Positions 21,819 through 31,492 are shown, numbered from the stretch's first letter. The stretch: 64,000 bases of DNA from an uncultured Clostridia bacterium (GCA_947631235.1 CANRKO010000001.1:434001-498000); one strand, 5' to 3'. Program-made: numbers and translations. Notes: generated by a model not told the origin, from the letters alone.

Positions 21819-22499
21819 ATGATATACATTCTCGAAGATGACGACAACATCAGAAAGCTCGTGAGCTACGCATTAGAACGCGAGGGCTACGACGTGCGCG
21901 GTTTTGACGCGCCGCAATCGCTTTGGGACGCGCTCGATACCGCCGCGCCGGAATTATTCCTGCTTGACATTATGCTCCCCGACGAGGACGGACTTTCGAT
22001 TTTGAAAAAGCTCCGTGAAAACCCCGCCACAGCCGACATTCCCGTAATTATGCTCACAGCGAAGGGCAGCGAATTTGACAAGGTAACAGGTCTTGACATG
22101 GGCGCGGACGATTATATCGCGAAGCCGTTCGGCATGACCGAGCTCATATCGCGCGTGCGCGCCGTGCTGCGCCGATACGAGAAAACCGCGCCGCGCGAAA
22201 AGGTATATCAAGTCGGCGAACTATATGTAAATCCCGCGAAGCATATTATAGAGGTAAACGGTAAAAATGTGGAGCTTTCGTATAAGGAATATTCGCTGCT
22301 GACGGCGCTTTTGGAAGCCGACGGAAACGTAGTGGAGCGCGAAACGCTGCTCACTAAGGTGTGGGGCGAGTATTATACGGAATCGCGGACGCTCGACGTG
22401 CATATCCGCAAGCTGCGCGTAAAGCTCGGCGAGGCGGGCGGACTTATCAAAACGGTGAAAAATATCGGCTATAAGATAGGCGGTGAAGGGCATGAATAA
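21819..22499 (+). CDS. phoP: Phosphate regulon response regulator (PhoP/PhoB type)
   Basis: A 226-residue OmpR-class regulator. The receiver domain (1-115) has acidic residues EDDD, the phosphoacceptor Asp in LLDIMLPDEDG, the Thr in LTAKG and Lys in AKPFG. A winged-helix DNA-binding domain covers about 130-222 (SYKEYSLL, TLDVHIRKLRVKLG, GYKI). It would activate pstSCAB-phoU through the TTAACA repeats at 17.4 kb. The assignment to the phosphate regulon rests on its place between phoU and phoR. The start ATG 21819 follows AAAGGAGGGG. Confidence 0.92.
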   Translation: MIYILEDDDNIRKLVSYALEREGYDVRGFDAPQSLWDALDTAAPELFLLDIMLPDEDGLSILKKLRENPATADIPVIMLTAKGSEFDKVTGLDMGADDYIAKPFGMTELISRVRAVLRRYEKTAPREKVYQVGELYVNPAKHIIEVNGKNVELSYKEYSLLTALLEADGNVVERETLLTKVWGEYYTESRTLDVHIRKLRVKLGEAGGLIKTVKNIGYKIGGEGHE

Positions 22500-23826
22500 A
22501 AAAATATTTCGCTTCACATTTCTGACAACGCTTTTCGCTCTCATTGCCGCGGCGGTGTTTGTTATAGGAATTTTATTCGATACGTTTGAAAATCAAATTC
22601 GGACTGAAGTTGAAAGCGAAGCGGGTTATATCGCGCAGGCGGTTGAAAACGAGGGTGCGTCCTTTCTTGAAAGTCTCGGCGATACGGACAGGCGAATAAC
22701 TCTCGTAAATCACGACGGAACTGTTGTTTTCGACAATCAAGCCGACGCGTTGTCGCTTGACAATCACGCCGAGCGCGAGGAAATTAAACAGGCTATGGAA
22801 ACGGGAACTGGCATGAGCGTCAGATACTCGAAAACACTGACCGAAAAAACGCTGTACTATGCCGTAAAATTGTCCGATAACAGCGTTTTGCGCGTTTCAA
22901 CAAATCAGTACACCGTTTTCACAATCGTTATGGGACTTTTGCAGCCTATTCTATTTATTCTCTTAGCGGTGCTTATAATAACGGCGGTGCTGTCGTCGAG
23001 AGTGTCAAAGTCCATCGTAAAACCGATCAACAATCTCGACTTGGAAAATCCCGAAAACAACGAAACATACGAGGAATTAACACCGCTTTTGAGAAAAATA
23101 TCCGACCAGAAGCGAACTATCTCAAAGCAAATTGCGGAACTTTCCAAGCGCGACGAAACGCGACGCGAGTTTACCGCGAACGTGTCGCATGAATTAAAAA
23201 CGCCGCTCACCTCGATTTCCGGCTTCGCGGAACTTATGAAAAACGGAGACGTCCAGCAGGAAGCCACGGCGGATTTTTCAAAGTCGATCTATGACGAAAC
23301 GCAGCGGCTCATTTCGCTTGTGAACGATATTATAGAGCTTTCGGAGCTTGATGAAAAAAATATTCCGCTCGAAAAGGAAGCTGTTGATTTGTATGAGCTG
23401 TCCGGCGAAATTATAGACCGCCTGAAAAGCGAGGCGGCAAAGAAAAATGTGAGCCTCCATTTAATCGGCGGCAGCGCGAAGGTGTACGGTGTGCGGAAAA
23501 TTCTCGATGAGATGATCTACAATCTTTGCGACAACGCGATAAAGTACAATAAGGAAAACGGAACGGTTGACATTATCGTAAACGACGCGGATAAAAAGGC
23601 GTACCTGACCGTCCGCGACACGGGTATCGGCATAAGCGCCGAACACAAATCGCGCGTTTTCGAACGTTTCTACCGCGTTGATAAAAGCCGTTCAAAGCAG
23701 GTCGGCGGCACTGGACTGGGACTTGCGATAGTAAAGCACGGCGCGATTTATCATAACGCCGAAATTACATTAGAGAGCGCCGAAGGCAAGGGTACGAGCG
23801 TTACGGTGGCGTTTGATAAGGATTGA
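22492..23826 (+). CDS. phoR: Phosphate regulon sensor histidine kinase PhoR
   Basis: A 444-residue membrane kinase. Transmembrane segments at about 9-30 and 142-168 enclose a small extracytoplasmic sensor. The dimerisation domain carries the phosphoryl His in VSHELKTPLTS. The ATPase domain has N box DNAIKYN, G1 DTGIGIS, F box FERFYRVDKSRS and G2 GGTGLGLAIVKH. It phosphorylates PhoP when phosphate is scarce, under control of PhoU and Pst. The start ATG 22492 overlaps the end of phoP by 8 bp; the GTG at 22483 is less likely because the site GGTGAAGGG covers it. Confidence 0.93.
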   Translation: MNKKIFRFTFLTTLFALIAAAVFVIGILFDTFENQIRTEVESEAGYIAQAVENEGASFLESLGDTDRRITLVNHDGTVVFDNQADALSLDNHAEREEIKQAMETGTGMSVRYSKTLTEKTLYYAVKLSDNSVLRVSTNQYTVFTIVMGLLQPILFILLAVLIITAVLSSRVSKSIVKPINNLDLENPENNETYEELTPLLRKISDQKRTISKQIAELSKRDETRREFTANVSHELKTPLTSISGFAELMKNGDVQQEATADFSKSIYDETQRLISLVNDIIELSELDEKNIPLEKEAVDLYELSGEIIDRLKSEAAKKNVSLHLIGGSAKVYGVRKILDEMIYNLCDNAIKYNKENGTVDIIVNDADKKAYLTVRDTGIGISAEHKSRVFERFYRVDKSRSKQVGGTGLGLAIVKHGAIYHNAEITLESAEGKGTSVTVAFDKD

Positions 23827-23840
23827 TAATGTAAAAATTC

Positions 23841-23876
23841 GCTGCTCCGATAAACGGCTGCGGCAAATTTTTTTTT
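23841..23876 (+). terminator. Intrinsic terminator after phoPR
   Basis: GCTGC and GCGGC with an inner CCG/CGG step form an imperfect hairpin followed by nine T. It also reads towards the end of the converging XRE gene. Confidence 0.65.
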
Positions 23877-23881
23877 GAGTT

Positions 23882-24445
23882 TTATTTATCATCTGCCGGA
23901 ACAATTTTTACCTTTATCGCACTATCCTCCGCTTTATCTGAATGTTCGCCTACCGCCAATCTCGAATAATACGCAAGCGTTTTATCCTTCCAATCCGCAT
24001 ACCGCTCTGTTGAGTAATTCTCCCTCGCGTCCGCCCAATCCTCAAGGAACAGGCACATATCGGCGTTAAGGTCGGTTTTTGCTTTGCCATCAAATTTTAT
24101 GGAACATTCCCACTTATCATCTCGCGGCGGGCGTTTTACGTCAATTTCAAATTTCAATCCCGATATTTTTTCAAGTTCAAACAGCGTTGCTGCTACGTCC
24201 GCAAACGTGGTTATCTGCGGTTTTACCGTTTCTGTCTTGTAGCCGAGCAAATAAGTTGTGGTTGTATCAAGCGCCTTTGCAAGCTCGTTCAGCATACTTA
24301 TGGAAATTTCAATCTCGCCGTTTTCGTACTTTTGGATTGTACGGAGTGATTTACCGAGCGCGTTCGCAAGCTCCGTCTGGTTATACCCTTTTTCCTTCCG
24401 AGCCGTTCTTACGCGCTGCCCTATTGTCATTTCTTCATTATTCAT
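23882..24445 (-). CDS. XRE-family transcriptional regulator
   Basis: A 187-residue repressor-like protein. A Cro/CI-type helix-turn-helix covers about residues 7-68, with TIGQRVRTARKEKGYNQTEL and SLRTIQKYENGEIEISISML. A C-terminal region of unknown fold (about 80-187) contains WECSIKFDGKAKTDLN and may sense a ligand or mediate dimerisation. Similar proteins sit at the edge of prophages and integrative elements, next to a recombinase. Here the divergent neighbour is a truncated serine recombinase. The start ATG 24445 follows GAGGTGAAG. It probably binds the AT-rich divergent promoter region at 24460-24551. Confidence 0.85.
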   Translation of the reverse strand: MNNEEMTIGQRVRTARKEKGYNQTELANALGKSLRTIQKYENGEIEISISMLNELAKALDTTTTYLLGYKTETVKPQITTFADVAATLFELEKISGLKFEIDVKRPPRDDKWECSIKFDGKAKTDLNADMCLFLEDWADARENYSTERYADWKDKTLAYYSRLAVGEHSDKAEDSAIKVKIVPADDK

Positions 24446-24467
24446 CTTTACTTCACCTCATACACAG

Positions 24468-24551
24468 TATATCACATATTTTTATGAATTTCAAGTGCAT
24501 AAATATATTTTTTCAAAAAACTATTGACATATTTTTAATTCGTGATATAAT
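24468..24551 (+). promoter_or_regulatory. Strong promoter and operator-like repeats in the XRE/recombinase divergent region
   Basis: TTGACA (24524-24529), 16 bases, TATAAT (24546-24551) read towards the recombinase remnant. TATATCAC (24468-24475) and GTGATATA (24542-24549) form an inverted repeat straddling the region, and the second half overlaps the -10 box. This is a plausible operator for the XRE protein. Confidence 0.55.
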
Positions 24552-24631
24552 AAATATGTACTATTGATACAGATATTCCCTAATAACAGGTAAAAGCGAG
24601 AAAAACAACGTATTTATAGTGCCAATAATAG

Positions 24632-25894
24632 GTGGAAACTTATTTAGCAAGCATAACACTATGGTATGCGAGAGATTCTTCAAAGAAGATACGGGCAGTA
24701 TTCAAGGCAAAGGGTGAATCGGGCAAACCGCTTACCGCCACACCGCCGTATGGATATTTGAAAGTTCCCGACAATCCTAATCAGTGGGTAATCGACGAGG
24801 AGGCCGCCGAGGTTGTGAAAAGAATTTACAGCCTTTGTATGGCGGGATACGGTACATCGCAAATATGTAAGCTGCTCGAAAAAGAGCAAGTCTTGTGTCC
24901 GCGGGCATACTGGGTAAAGAGCGGATTTTACAACTACGATATGCCGGGAAAGCCGTACAAATGGCATCCGAATACCATATCGGGTATTCTTTCAAAAAAG
25001 GAGTATCTCGGTCATACGGTAAATTTCAAAACGTATCGAAAGTCGTACAAGTCAAAGAAAAAACTCGACATTCCCGAAGAAAATCAAATGATATTTGAGA
25101 ACACTCATGAGCCGATTATCGACATCGACACTTGGGAAAAGGTGCAGGAACTCCGCAAAAACAAACGCAGACCAACGAGGACGGGTAAAACGAATATGTT
25201 TTCGGGAATTGTCTACTGTGCCGGCTGCGGACAAAAGCTGTACTACTGCACGAGCAGATACTTTGAAAGCAGGCAAGACCATTTCGTATGTTCGACATCA
25301 CGCAAGCAAGGTACTGACGTATGTGATACTCACTTCATAAGAGCGGTTGTGCTCGAACAAGGCGTGTTACAACATTTGCGTTATGTGATAAACTTCGTGG
25401 CGAGTTTCGAGGATAGATTTCGTGAGATAATGGGCGCGAAGCATAAGGCAGAAGTCAAGAGAGAACTTGCCGCTAAGCGCAGAGCGATAGTCAAGGCAGA
25501 AAAGCGGATTGCCGAGTTAGACCGATTATTCAAATCAATCTATGAGGATAAGGCGAACGGTACGCTCAACGAAAGCCGTTTCAAAATGCTTGCCGACGAT
25601 TACGAGCGGGAGCAGAAGGATTTGAAACAATCCATTGACACGCTTACCGCCGAAGTTGAACAACAAAGGGAGCAGTCCGACAATTTGGAACGGTTTATCG
25701 AGAAAGTTCACAAATACATCGATTTGCAGGAATTAACGCCGACAATATTAAACGATATGGTTCAGCGCATTTACGTCCACTCACCGGAGAAGATAAACGG
25801 CAAGCGGACGCAGCAAATTGATATTTACTACGACTTGGTGGACTTCCTGCCAATGTCACTGTTTCAAACAGAAGCGAGGAATGACGCAGCATAA
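24632..25894 (+). pseudogene. Large serine recombinase remnant lacking the catalytic domain
   Basis: The frame encodes 420 residues that align with the C-terminal two thirds of large serine recombinases. A recombinase domain begins at LWYARDSSKKIRAVFKAKGE (about residues 11-130). A zinc ribbon has CAGCG and CxxxxxxGTDVC (about 190-230). A coiled coil at about 270-360 is Lys/Glu-rich, and the DUF4368-like C-terminus includes LTPTILNDMVQRIYVHSPEK. The N-terminal resolvase domain with the catalytic Ser is missing, and no trace is seen upstream. The only available start is a GTG without a good ribosome-binding site. The remaining frame is intact, so the truncation may be recent. It is probably a relic of an excised or decayed element. 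Confidence 0.8.
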
Positions 25895-25936
25895 GCTGCG
25901 CCATTCCCCGAAAACATATCTTACTGTTTTATCTCA

Positions 25937-25958
25937 CGCCACCTTCGGGCGGCTTTTT
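25937..25958 (+). terminator. Intrinsic terminator after the recombinase remnant
   Basis: A compact GC hairpin with a TTCG loop (GCCACC...GGCGGC) followed by TTTTT. Confidence 0.8.
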
Positions 25959-25967
25959 ACGTTACTG

Positions 25968-26453
25968 TCAATCCATAACCTTTACGCTTTCTATTGTGCC
26001 GGAAGTTTTTACGTACTTTGAGTAGAGGTCGATATCGCGTCCCACGGACAGTTCCGTGCTGTCGTCGAGGACGTAATTATCATCGGATTCCCTTCCGACT
26101 GCCTGAATGGTAACATAGCAGGTGTAGCGGTCGGGAAGTTCGGGATTAACGACGCGTCCGTCGGCTGTCGTTGACTGCTGAGTTGCGTTTTCATAGCGCA
26201 CGTCAACAATTTCTCCCAAGTCCTTTTCGCTTTTTTTATCGGTAATCTTTCCCATTCTTTCAAGCGCGTCAACCGTATACTTTCTCACGTTTTCCACACG
26301 CAGCACGTATTCAAATTTTTCGCTTGACCGTACCGCGTTCGTTATTTTGCTGCCGTACCGCACGCATATTCCCGCTATCACCGCAACAATCAACACAATC
26401 GCGAGTATATCTATAACACTTACCTTACCGCCGATTTTTCCGTTCTTATCCAT
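25968..26453 (-). CDS. DUF4330-type membrane-anchored protein
   Basis: A 161-residue protein with a short cytoplasmic N-terminus (KIGGKVSVIDI), one membrane helix at about 15-35 and an extracytoplasmic beta-rich domain of about 120 residues. The layout and the VIDILAIVLIVAVIAGI segment fit the DUF4330 family of Clostridia. Function is unknown. It is the last gene of a glycan-export cluster and follows a second protein of the same architecture, so a role in wall polymer assembly or surface attachment is inferred from context only. The start follows GGGGAGGA. Confidence 0.75.
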   Translation of the reverse strand: MDKNGKIGGKVSVIDILAIVLIVAVIAGICVRYGSKITNAVRSSEKFEYVLRVENVRKYTVDALERMGKITDKKSEKDLGEIVDVRYENATQQSTTADGRVVNPELPDRYTCYVTIQAVGRESDDNYVLDDSTELSVGRDIDLYSKYVKTSGTIESVKVMD

Positions 26454-26469
26454 TACTGTCGTCCTCCCC

Positions 26470-26937
26470 TCAATCGTTTATCTCAATAACGTAGCCCATT
26501 GACGCGTAACCCTTGCCGCGCACTGGCACCTCCGCGCCCACCTTTATCGGTGTGCCGCCCGTTTTTAGAGCAAGATCGTTCGTCTTGACGTCAGCCTCAA
26601 TCGTAACGTATACGTCGGTCTTGCCTTCTACGACCTCGTTCGCGTAAACGCCGTCCATACTGTTGAAGGCAATCGTCGTTGCCGGTTCGGAACGCGTGGA
26701 TTTAACTATTCCGCCGTCCTTTTCGGTAAGGCTTATCGTAACCTTATCGCCTTCGTGAACGGCGTCGGCAAAGTTCTGATCCTGCTGCTGGAGCATGACG
26801 GTGAACGTTATATGCTCCGTACCCGACGGATTGAGAATCGACGGAATAATTTTGTATGCGCCGAACGCCGCAACGGCTGCCGCAATCAATATGATTACCG
26901 CGTCAATCACCGTGAATTTTCTTTTACTTTCTGACAT
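26470..26937 (-). CDS. DUF4330-type membrane-anchored protein (paralogue)
   Basis: A 155-residue protein with the same plan as its downstream neighbour: a charged N-terminus KRKFTVIDAVI, one membrane helix (about 10-30) and an extracytoplasmic beta domain ending GKGYASMGYVIEIND. Sequence identity with the neighbour is low, but order and size match, which suggests an old duplication or two subunits of one complex. The start ATG 26937 follows AAGGAGGAT. It lies 13 bp after the glycosyltransferase gene. Confidence 0.72.
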   Translation of the reverse strand: MSESKRKFTVIDAVIILIAAAVAAFGAYKIIPSILNPSGTEHITFTVMLQQQDQNFADAVHEGDKVTISLTEKDGGIVKSTRSEPATTIAFNSMDGVYANEVVEGKTDVYVTIEADVKTNDLALKTGGTPIKVGAEVPVRGKGYASMGYVIEIND

Positions 26938-26950
26938 CTCTTTATCCTCC

Positions 26951-28069
26951 TTATCCTTGTATAAGACTGCGGTACACTTCTTCGGTACGCCGCGTCATCA
27001 CCGACGCCGTAAATTCGCGCCGGAATACTTTTTTTGCACCGTCCGACATTTCGGCGTACGTATCGGCGTCTCTTAAAAGCAATTCAATCTTGTCGGCAAG
27101 GCTTTTCGCGTCACACTTCGGTACAACAAAGCCGTTTACTCCGTCTTTTATAACGCCGGGGTTGCCGCCGAAATCACTTACAACCGCCGGGATACCGAGG
27201 CTCATTCCCTCCAAAAGCGCAAGCGACGTGGCCTCCGTACCGTACGAGGCGTTTACCTGTACATCGGTTATCGCCATAAGACGCTCAACGTCGCGCAAAA
27301 ATCCGGTAAATATAATCTGTTCCTGACGATTTAAGGCTCTTACCCTTTTCTTCAGATTTTCCTCGCATGAACCCGTTCCCGCAATGTAAAACTTCGCGTT
27401 AACGCCTCGTCTGAAAAGAATGTCAGCCGCCTCTATAAAGTACTTGTGACCCTTGACTTCCTCAAGCCGCGCCACGATCGAAACCGCTTTCGTTCCGTCC
27501 GACAGATTGAAACGTTCGCGTATCATACGCTTTTCGTCGCTCGATACGGGCGCAAGACCGTCCACGCCGTTTAATATAACGCTTATTTTGCCCGCGCTTA
27601 CACCCGTATCGGTAAGGTTTTCCTTTGCAGCGTCGGCAACGGCTATTATCGCGTCGGCGTAGTGGTTGTTGACCGCGCCGTTTATGAGTTTGCCTATGCC
27701 GCGTGAAATTCTCTTTGACGGCGGGAACACGCTGTGGCGCGTGTACACCACCTTGCACCGCGCTTTTTTCGCGGCTATGCGCGCCGACATACTCGCGTGT
27801 GTGTGAACAATGTCGGGTTTTTCCCTTTTAAATATCCGCGTAAGCTCGCTTACCGCTTTAAAATCGAGCGATTTATCTGCTATGCCGCCTACCTCGGTCA
27901 CCTTTACGCCGAGTTTTTCTATTTCGGGCTTTAAAAGGCTGTTTTCGGGAAGTATAACGTCAACGTCAAACTCGCCGCGGTTTATATTTTCGAGCAGCGT
28001 CAAAAGGCACTTACCTGCGCCGCCTATGTTCGTGTCGGAGGATACCTCCGTAACTTTTATTCTTCTCAT
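26951..28069 (-). CDS. Glycosyltransferase family 4 protein
   Basis: A 372-residue GT-B fold enzyme. The N-terminal half has NIGGAGKCLLTLLENI and DIVHTHASMSARIAAKKA, and YTRHSVFPPSK follows. The C-terminal half has the nucleotide-sugar site: VARLEEVKGHKYFIEAADIL, then the E-x7-E region ATSLALLEGMSLGIPAVVSD, split here after LEGMSL. It transfers a sugar from an activated donor onto a wall glycan or its lipid-linked precursor. It overlaps the ligase-like gene upstream by 4 bp (ATGA). Donor and acceptor are unknown. Confidence 0.88.
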   Translation of the reverse strand: MRRIKVTEVSSDTNIGGAGKCLLTLLENINRGEFDVDVILPENSLLKPEIEKLGVKVTEVGGIADKSLDFKAVSELTRIFKREKPDIVHTHASMSARIAAKKARCKVVYTRHSVFPPSKRISRGIGKLINGAVNNHYADAIIAVADAAKENLTDTGVSAGKISVILNGVDGLAPVSSDEKRMIRERFNLSDGTKAVSIVARLEEVKGHKYFIEAADILFRRGVNAKFYIAGTGSCEENLKKRVRALNRQEQIIFTGFLRDVERLMAITDVQVNASYGTEATSLALLEGMSLGIPAVVSDFGGNPGVIKDGVNGFVVPKCDAKSLADKIELLLRDADTYAEMSDGAKKVFRREFTASVMTRRTEEVYRSLIQG

Positions 28070-29946
28070 TGCCGCACCTCCCTCTCGTAAGGCACTTTTA
28101 TGTGTCTCAATGCCATACCGAGCGCCAGTACCATAAAGAATACAGCCATTACGCGATAGTTGTAGAAAGTGTAGTCAAACATACTCTGCACAAGGAAAGC
28201 GACTATTCCGCTTGCAAGCGCGAGAGCAGTAACGGAGTCGATGTTCTTTTTGTTGTCCGCACGATATACGATCGACATCTGCTTTAAAAATACTCCCTGC
28301 ATAACCACGAATGTGCCGAGTCCGGCTATACCCGCCTCAACGAGTAATTGTAAAAATGTGTTGTGAGAGTGCGGCGCGATTATGGCATTGTAGGAGAAGA
28401 ACGGGTACACTTTTGCGAACGCCGCCTCGCCCATGCCGATACCGCCGAGCCAGTAATACTTCATCATTCCGAGAGTTCCGAGCCATATAAAGACACGGTA
28501 TGACGTTGAGCTGTCCTCCATATTGCCTATACTCATAAATCGGTCAACCATTGTTTCGGGGATTATGAAGGGTATTATAAGCAGTACAAGCGGCAGCAGT
28601 CCCCACAGCTTGCCCTCGTAAAATGTGACAAATATAACGCACGCCGCAACAAAGCCTATCCAGCAGCCGCGTGACTGCGTGAGTACAAGGCACACCGCGC
28701 ATACGAGGAACATCGCCGCATATGCGTATTTCGCGAGTGATTTCCTGTTGAATTTAAGCATAAACACCGCCGAGACGGGCAGTACCAAAAGCAAATATTC
28801 ACCGAGAACATTCGGGTTGCCCAGTGTCGAATAAACGCGCATGGTAGCGTCCTCAAACATTTCCTCGTCTATCCACGAGTTGGCTGTTGTCCATCCGAAT
28901 ACGTACTGAGCCACACCGTAGAGTGCGACAAGCGCGCCCGATATTGCGAGCAGCCGCAGCAGTCCGTACAATTCCTCACGTGTCTTGACCGTGTTTATAA
29001 TGACAAAATAGAAACTAACAAACACAAGGTACATAGCCCATACTTTTAAACTTGCCTTCGGTGCGAACGACATTACAGACGAAACAAACAGCACCGCAAG
29101 GAAAATCAGCACGCACAGTCCGACGCCGTCGAATCTCCAGCGGAAGTCGGATTTGCTGACTGATTTTATTAGCAGTGCCAAAAGCGTCCATATACATATA
29201 CCCGCAAGAGCCATAGTCGGTGCGAACGGTGCGGCGAACACCGCGAGGAATACGCCCGTAACGGGCGCGTACATCACGAGCAGCATGAAGAACAGCGCAA
29301 ACGGTACGGCCGCGCCGTAGAGAAGGCGCACGCTCATCGCCGCGCCTGCCGCAATGCCGACAAGCAAGGCGAGCAACAGTCTTATTTTGTCTTGCGTCCG
29401 TTCTTCATTGAAGAAATTAAAGCTTATCTCCTTAAATCCTGCAATACTTTTTACGATATTAACGGCTTTGCTCGGGTTCATAAACGACATTATGTTGTAG
29501 TTAAACACGCACATAACCGCGCCTGCAATTCCCGCGATAAGCGCTATTTTGTAGATGTGTCCGCCGACAGCGCAGCAAGCAAGAGCGCATGATACGAGCA
29601 TCACGCCGAAAAAGCGGGTGTTTAAATCCATAAAGCTGTGAATGTACGTCTTTGCCCACGAGCATATAAAACTGTCGGCAATATTGCGCTCAAAAAATCC
29701 GCTTGTTTTTTTGCGTATGACCGACATGAGCGCGAACGGTGAAAACATCACCTTTGCCGTCTTGCTTTGTTGAACGCCGTTTCCGTCGCCCTCGCGCCTT
29801 ACAAGCGTCATAACCGCGCTGTTCTTCCATGACGCCGATATGCCGCCGTATATTTTCGTAAGCAAAGCGTACAGCCCGCTGCCGCGCCAGAGGTTCATAA
29901 ACCACCGTCCGAACGCCGCGAGCGACGATAAAATCAAGCTGTTCAT
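28066..29946 (-). CDS. O-antigen ligase/polymerase-like membrane protein (Wzy/WaaL family)
   Basis: A 626-residue polytopic protein with about 12 membrane segments and a soluble N-terminal stretch of about 90 residues. The family-typical Wzy_C region contains YSTLGNPNVLGEYLLLVLP and LTQSRGCWIGF, then the loop HSHNTFLQLLVEAGIAGL, whose His is the usual conserved one. Such proteins polymerise lipid-linked glycan units or transfer them to an acceptor outside the membrane. Here the likely product is the secondary wall polymer, because csaB and murJ precede it. The start follows GGGTGATGAA. Confidence 0.87.
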   Translation of the reverse strand: MNSLILSSLAAFGRWFMNLWRGSGLYALLTKIYGGISASWKNSAVMTLVRREGDGNGVQQSKTAKVMFSPFALMSVIRKKTSGFFERNIADSFICSWAKTYIHSFMDLNTRFFGVMLVSCALACCAVGGHIYKIALIAGIAGAVMCVFNYNIMSFMNPSKAVNIVKSIAGFKEISFNFFNEERTQDKIRLLLALLVGIAAGAAMSVRLLYGAAVPFALFFMLLVMYAPVTGVFLAVFAAPFAPTMALAGICIWTLLALLIKSVSKSDFRWRFDGVGLCVLIFLAVLFVSSVMSFAPKASLKVWAMYLVFVSFYFVIINTVKTREELYGLLRLLAISGALVALYGVAQYVFGWTTANSWIDEEMFEDATMRVYSTLGNPNVLGEYLLLVLPVSAVFMLKFNRKSLAKYAYAAMFLVCAVCLVLTQSRGCWIGFVAACVIFVTFYEGKLWGLLPLVLLIIPFIIPETMVDRFMSIGNMEDSSTSYRVFIWLGTLGMMKYYWLGGIGMGEAAFAKVYPFFSYNAIIAPHSHNTFLQLLVEAGIAGLGTFVVMQGVFLKQMSIVYRADNKKNIDSVTALALASGIVAFLVQSMFDYTFYNYRVMAVFFMVLALGMALRHIKVPYEREVRQ

Positions 29947-29950
29947 TTCA

Positions 29951-31492
29951 TCACCCTTTCTTCCTTACGAGAAGTTTCTTTATATCTTTTGAGCCTGTCG
30001 CTATAAGCATAAGCGCGTAGGCGATAACGCCCGTGCCGCCGCACGACAGAGCGAGTATTATATTGCCCGTGAGCGAATCAAGTCTTAATGACAATATAAC
30101 GTACACCGACAGCGTAACAGCCGCCGCCACCGCCGCAGACGCGATGAATTTCAGTATTTCACTCGCACCTATATCCTTCGCGAGAGACGGATATTTCTTT
30201 TTGAGCAGTACCGCGTTCAGTACCGCGTTTGTAATGCTGCCGATTGCCGTCGCGAGAGCAAGACCGTTCACCTGCATTACGTTAAACAGCACATACGCGA
30301 GCGCGACGTTGACGACCATGCTTATAACGGAGGTGATCATCGGTATACGAGAGTTTTGCAGTGAGAAAAACGTCTTTGAAAGCACCTCGTTTACCGCAAG
30401 TCCCGCCATACCGACGGAGTAAAACTTCAGCAAAACGGCTATCGCGTCAACGTCCCCGGGTTTCATCGCGCCGTGACCGTATATTATATCGGCAAACGGC
30501 TCGGACAGTATCATAAATATTGCCATCAGAGGCAGTATCAGCATGAACATTACGCGTACCGACGTTGAAAACAAATTTTTCGCGTCCTCCTTGCGTTTGT
30601 CGGCAATCGCCTGCGCGAGTTTCGGAAAAATCAAATTCGTTACCACAAAGCTTACCACGCCCGTTATTATAAGGTACAGTCTGCTCGACTGCTGAATATA
30701 CGTTACCGCGCTCGGAATATTCGACGCGAGACGCTGGTTCACTATCGTATAAAGCGGCTGTACCCATGTCGCGATAAGCATCGGACCGGCAAGCTTTACA
30801 GCTTGCAAAAGCGACTTGTCCGCAAAGCGGAAGTCGGGGCGGTATTTTACGCCGAATTTTTTTATCCACGGCACTTCGATCAGAAATTGCAGACTCCACG
30901 CTATTATCATCGTCACGGCAAGTCCGTATATGCCGAATTTTTTGCCGAGCGTCAGATAGTACGCTATGATAGCGACGTTTGACACAAGGCTTATTACGGA
31001 CGGTATGTTATACTCTCCGAACGACTGCAAAAGCCCCACAAACGAAAACGCCAGACCCGTGAATATAATCATCGGGAACATTATCGCCGTAAGGTTCGCG
31101 GCAAGCGTCTGCTTGTCCGCGCCGTACTCCGGAGCCATAAAAGCGACAAGCTGCGTGCGGAATATAATTCCGATTATCGATATAAGTATCGTTATGCAGA
31201 CTATGAGCGTAACAAATTTGTTTACAAAGCTCATCGCCTCATCCTTGCCGCTCCTCGCTTTTATATCGTTGAACACGGGGATAAACGTCGCACTTATCAC
31301 GCCGCCTATCACGACGTCGAACAGCGTTGTCGGCAGAGTGGACGCGGTAAGAAAAGCGTCCGACTCCATTCCCGCCCCGAAATACGCGGTGAGGAGCGAG
31401 TCACGCGCCAATCCCAATACCTTGCTGAGAAGTGTCGCCGCCACCATGAATACCGCGACGGAAAGCATTTTTTGTCCTTTCTTTTCAGACAT
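29951..31492 (-). CDS. murJ: Lipid II flippase MurJ-family protein
   Basis: A 513-residue MOP-superfamily transporter with 14 predicted membrane segments. The N-terminal MVAATLLSKVLGLARDSLLTA and FGAGMESDAFLTASTLPTTL are MurJ hallmarks with the conserved Arg and Asp. It flips lipid-linked peptidoglycan precursors, or in this cluster possibly a lipid-linked wall-glycan unit. Its ATG overlaps the stop of the csaB fusion by one base (TAATG), which indicates coupled translation. A second MOP protein, SpoVB-like, is at 62-63.5 kb. Confidence 0.88.
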   Translation of the reverse strand: MSEKKGQKMLSVAVFMVAATLLSKVLGLARDSLLTAYFGAGMESDAFLTASTLPTTLFDVVIGGVISATFIPVFNDIKARSGKDEAMSFVNKFVTLIVCITILISIIGIIFRTQLVAFMAPEYGADKQTLAANLTAIMFPMIIFTGLAFSFVGLLQSFGEYNIPSVISLVSNVAIIAYYLTLGKKFGIYGLAVTMIIAWSLQFLIEVPWIKKFGVKYRPDFRFADKSLLQAVKLAGPMLIATWVQPLYTIVNQRLASNIPSAVTYIQQSSRLYLIITGVVSFVVTNLIFPKLAQAIADKRKEDAKNLFSTSVRVMFMLILPLMAIFMILSEPFADIIYGHGAMKPGDVDAIAVLLKFYSVGMAGLAVNEVLSKTFFSLQNSRIPMITSVISMVVNVALAYVLFNVMQVNGLALATAIGSITNAVLNAVLLKKKYPSLAKDIGASEILKFIASAAVAAAVTLSVYVILSLRLDSLTGNIILALSCGGTGVIAYALMLIATGSKDIKKLLVRKKG

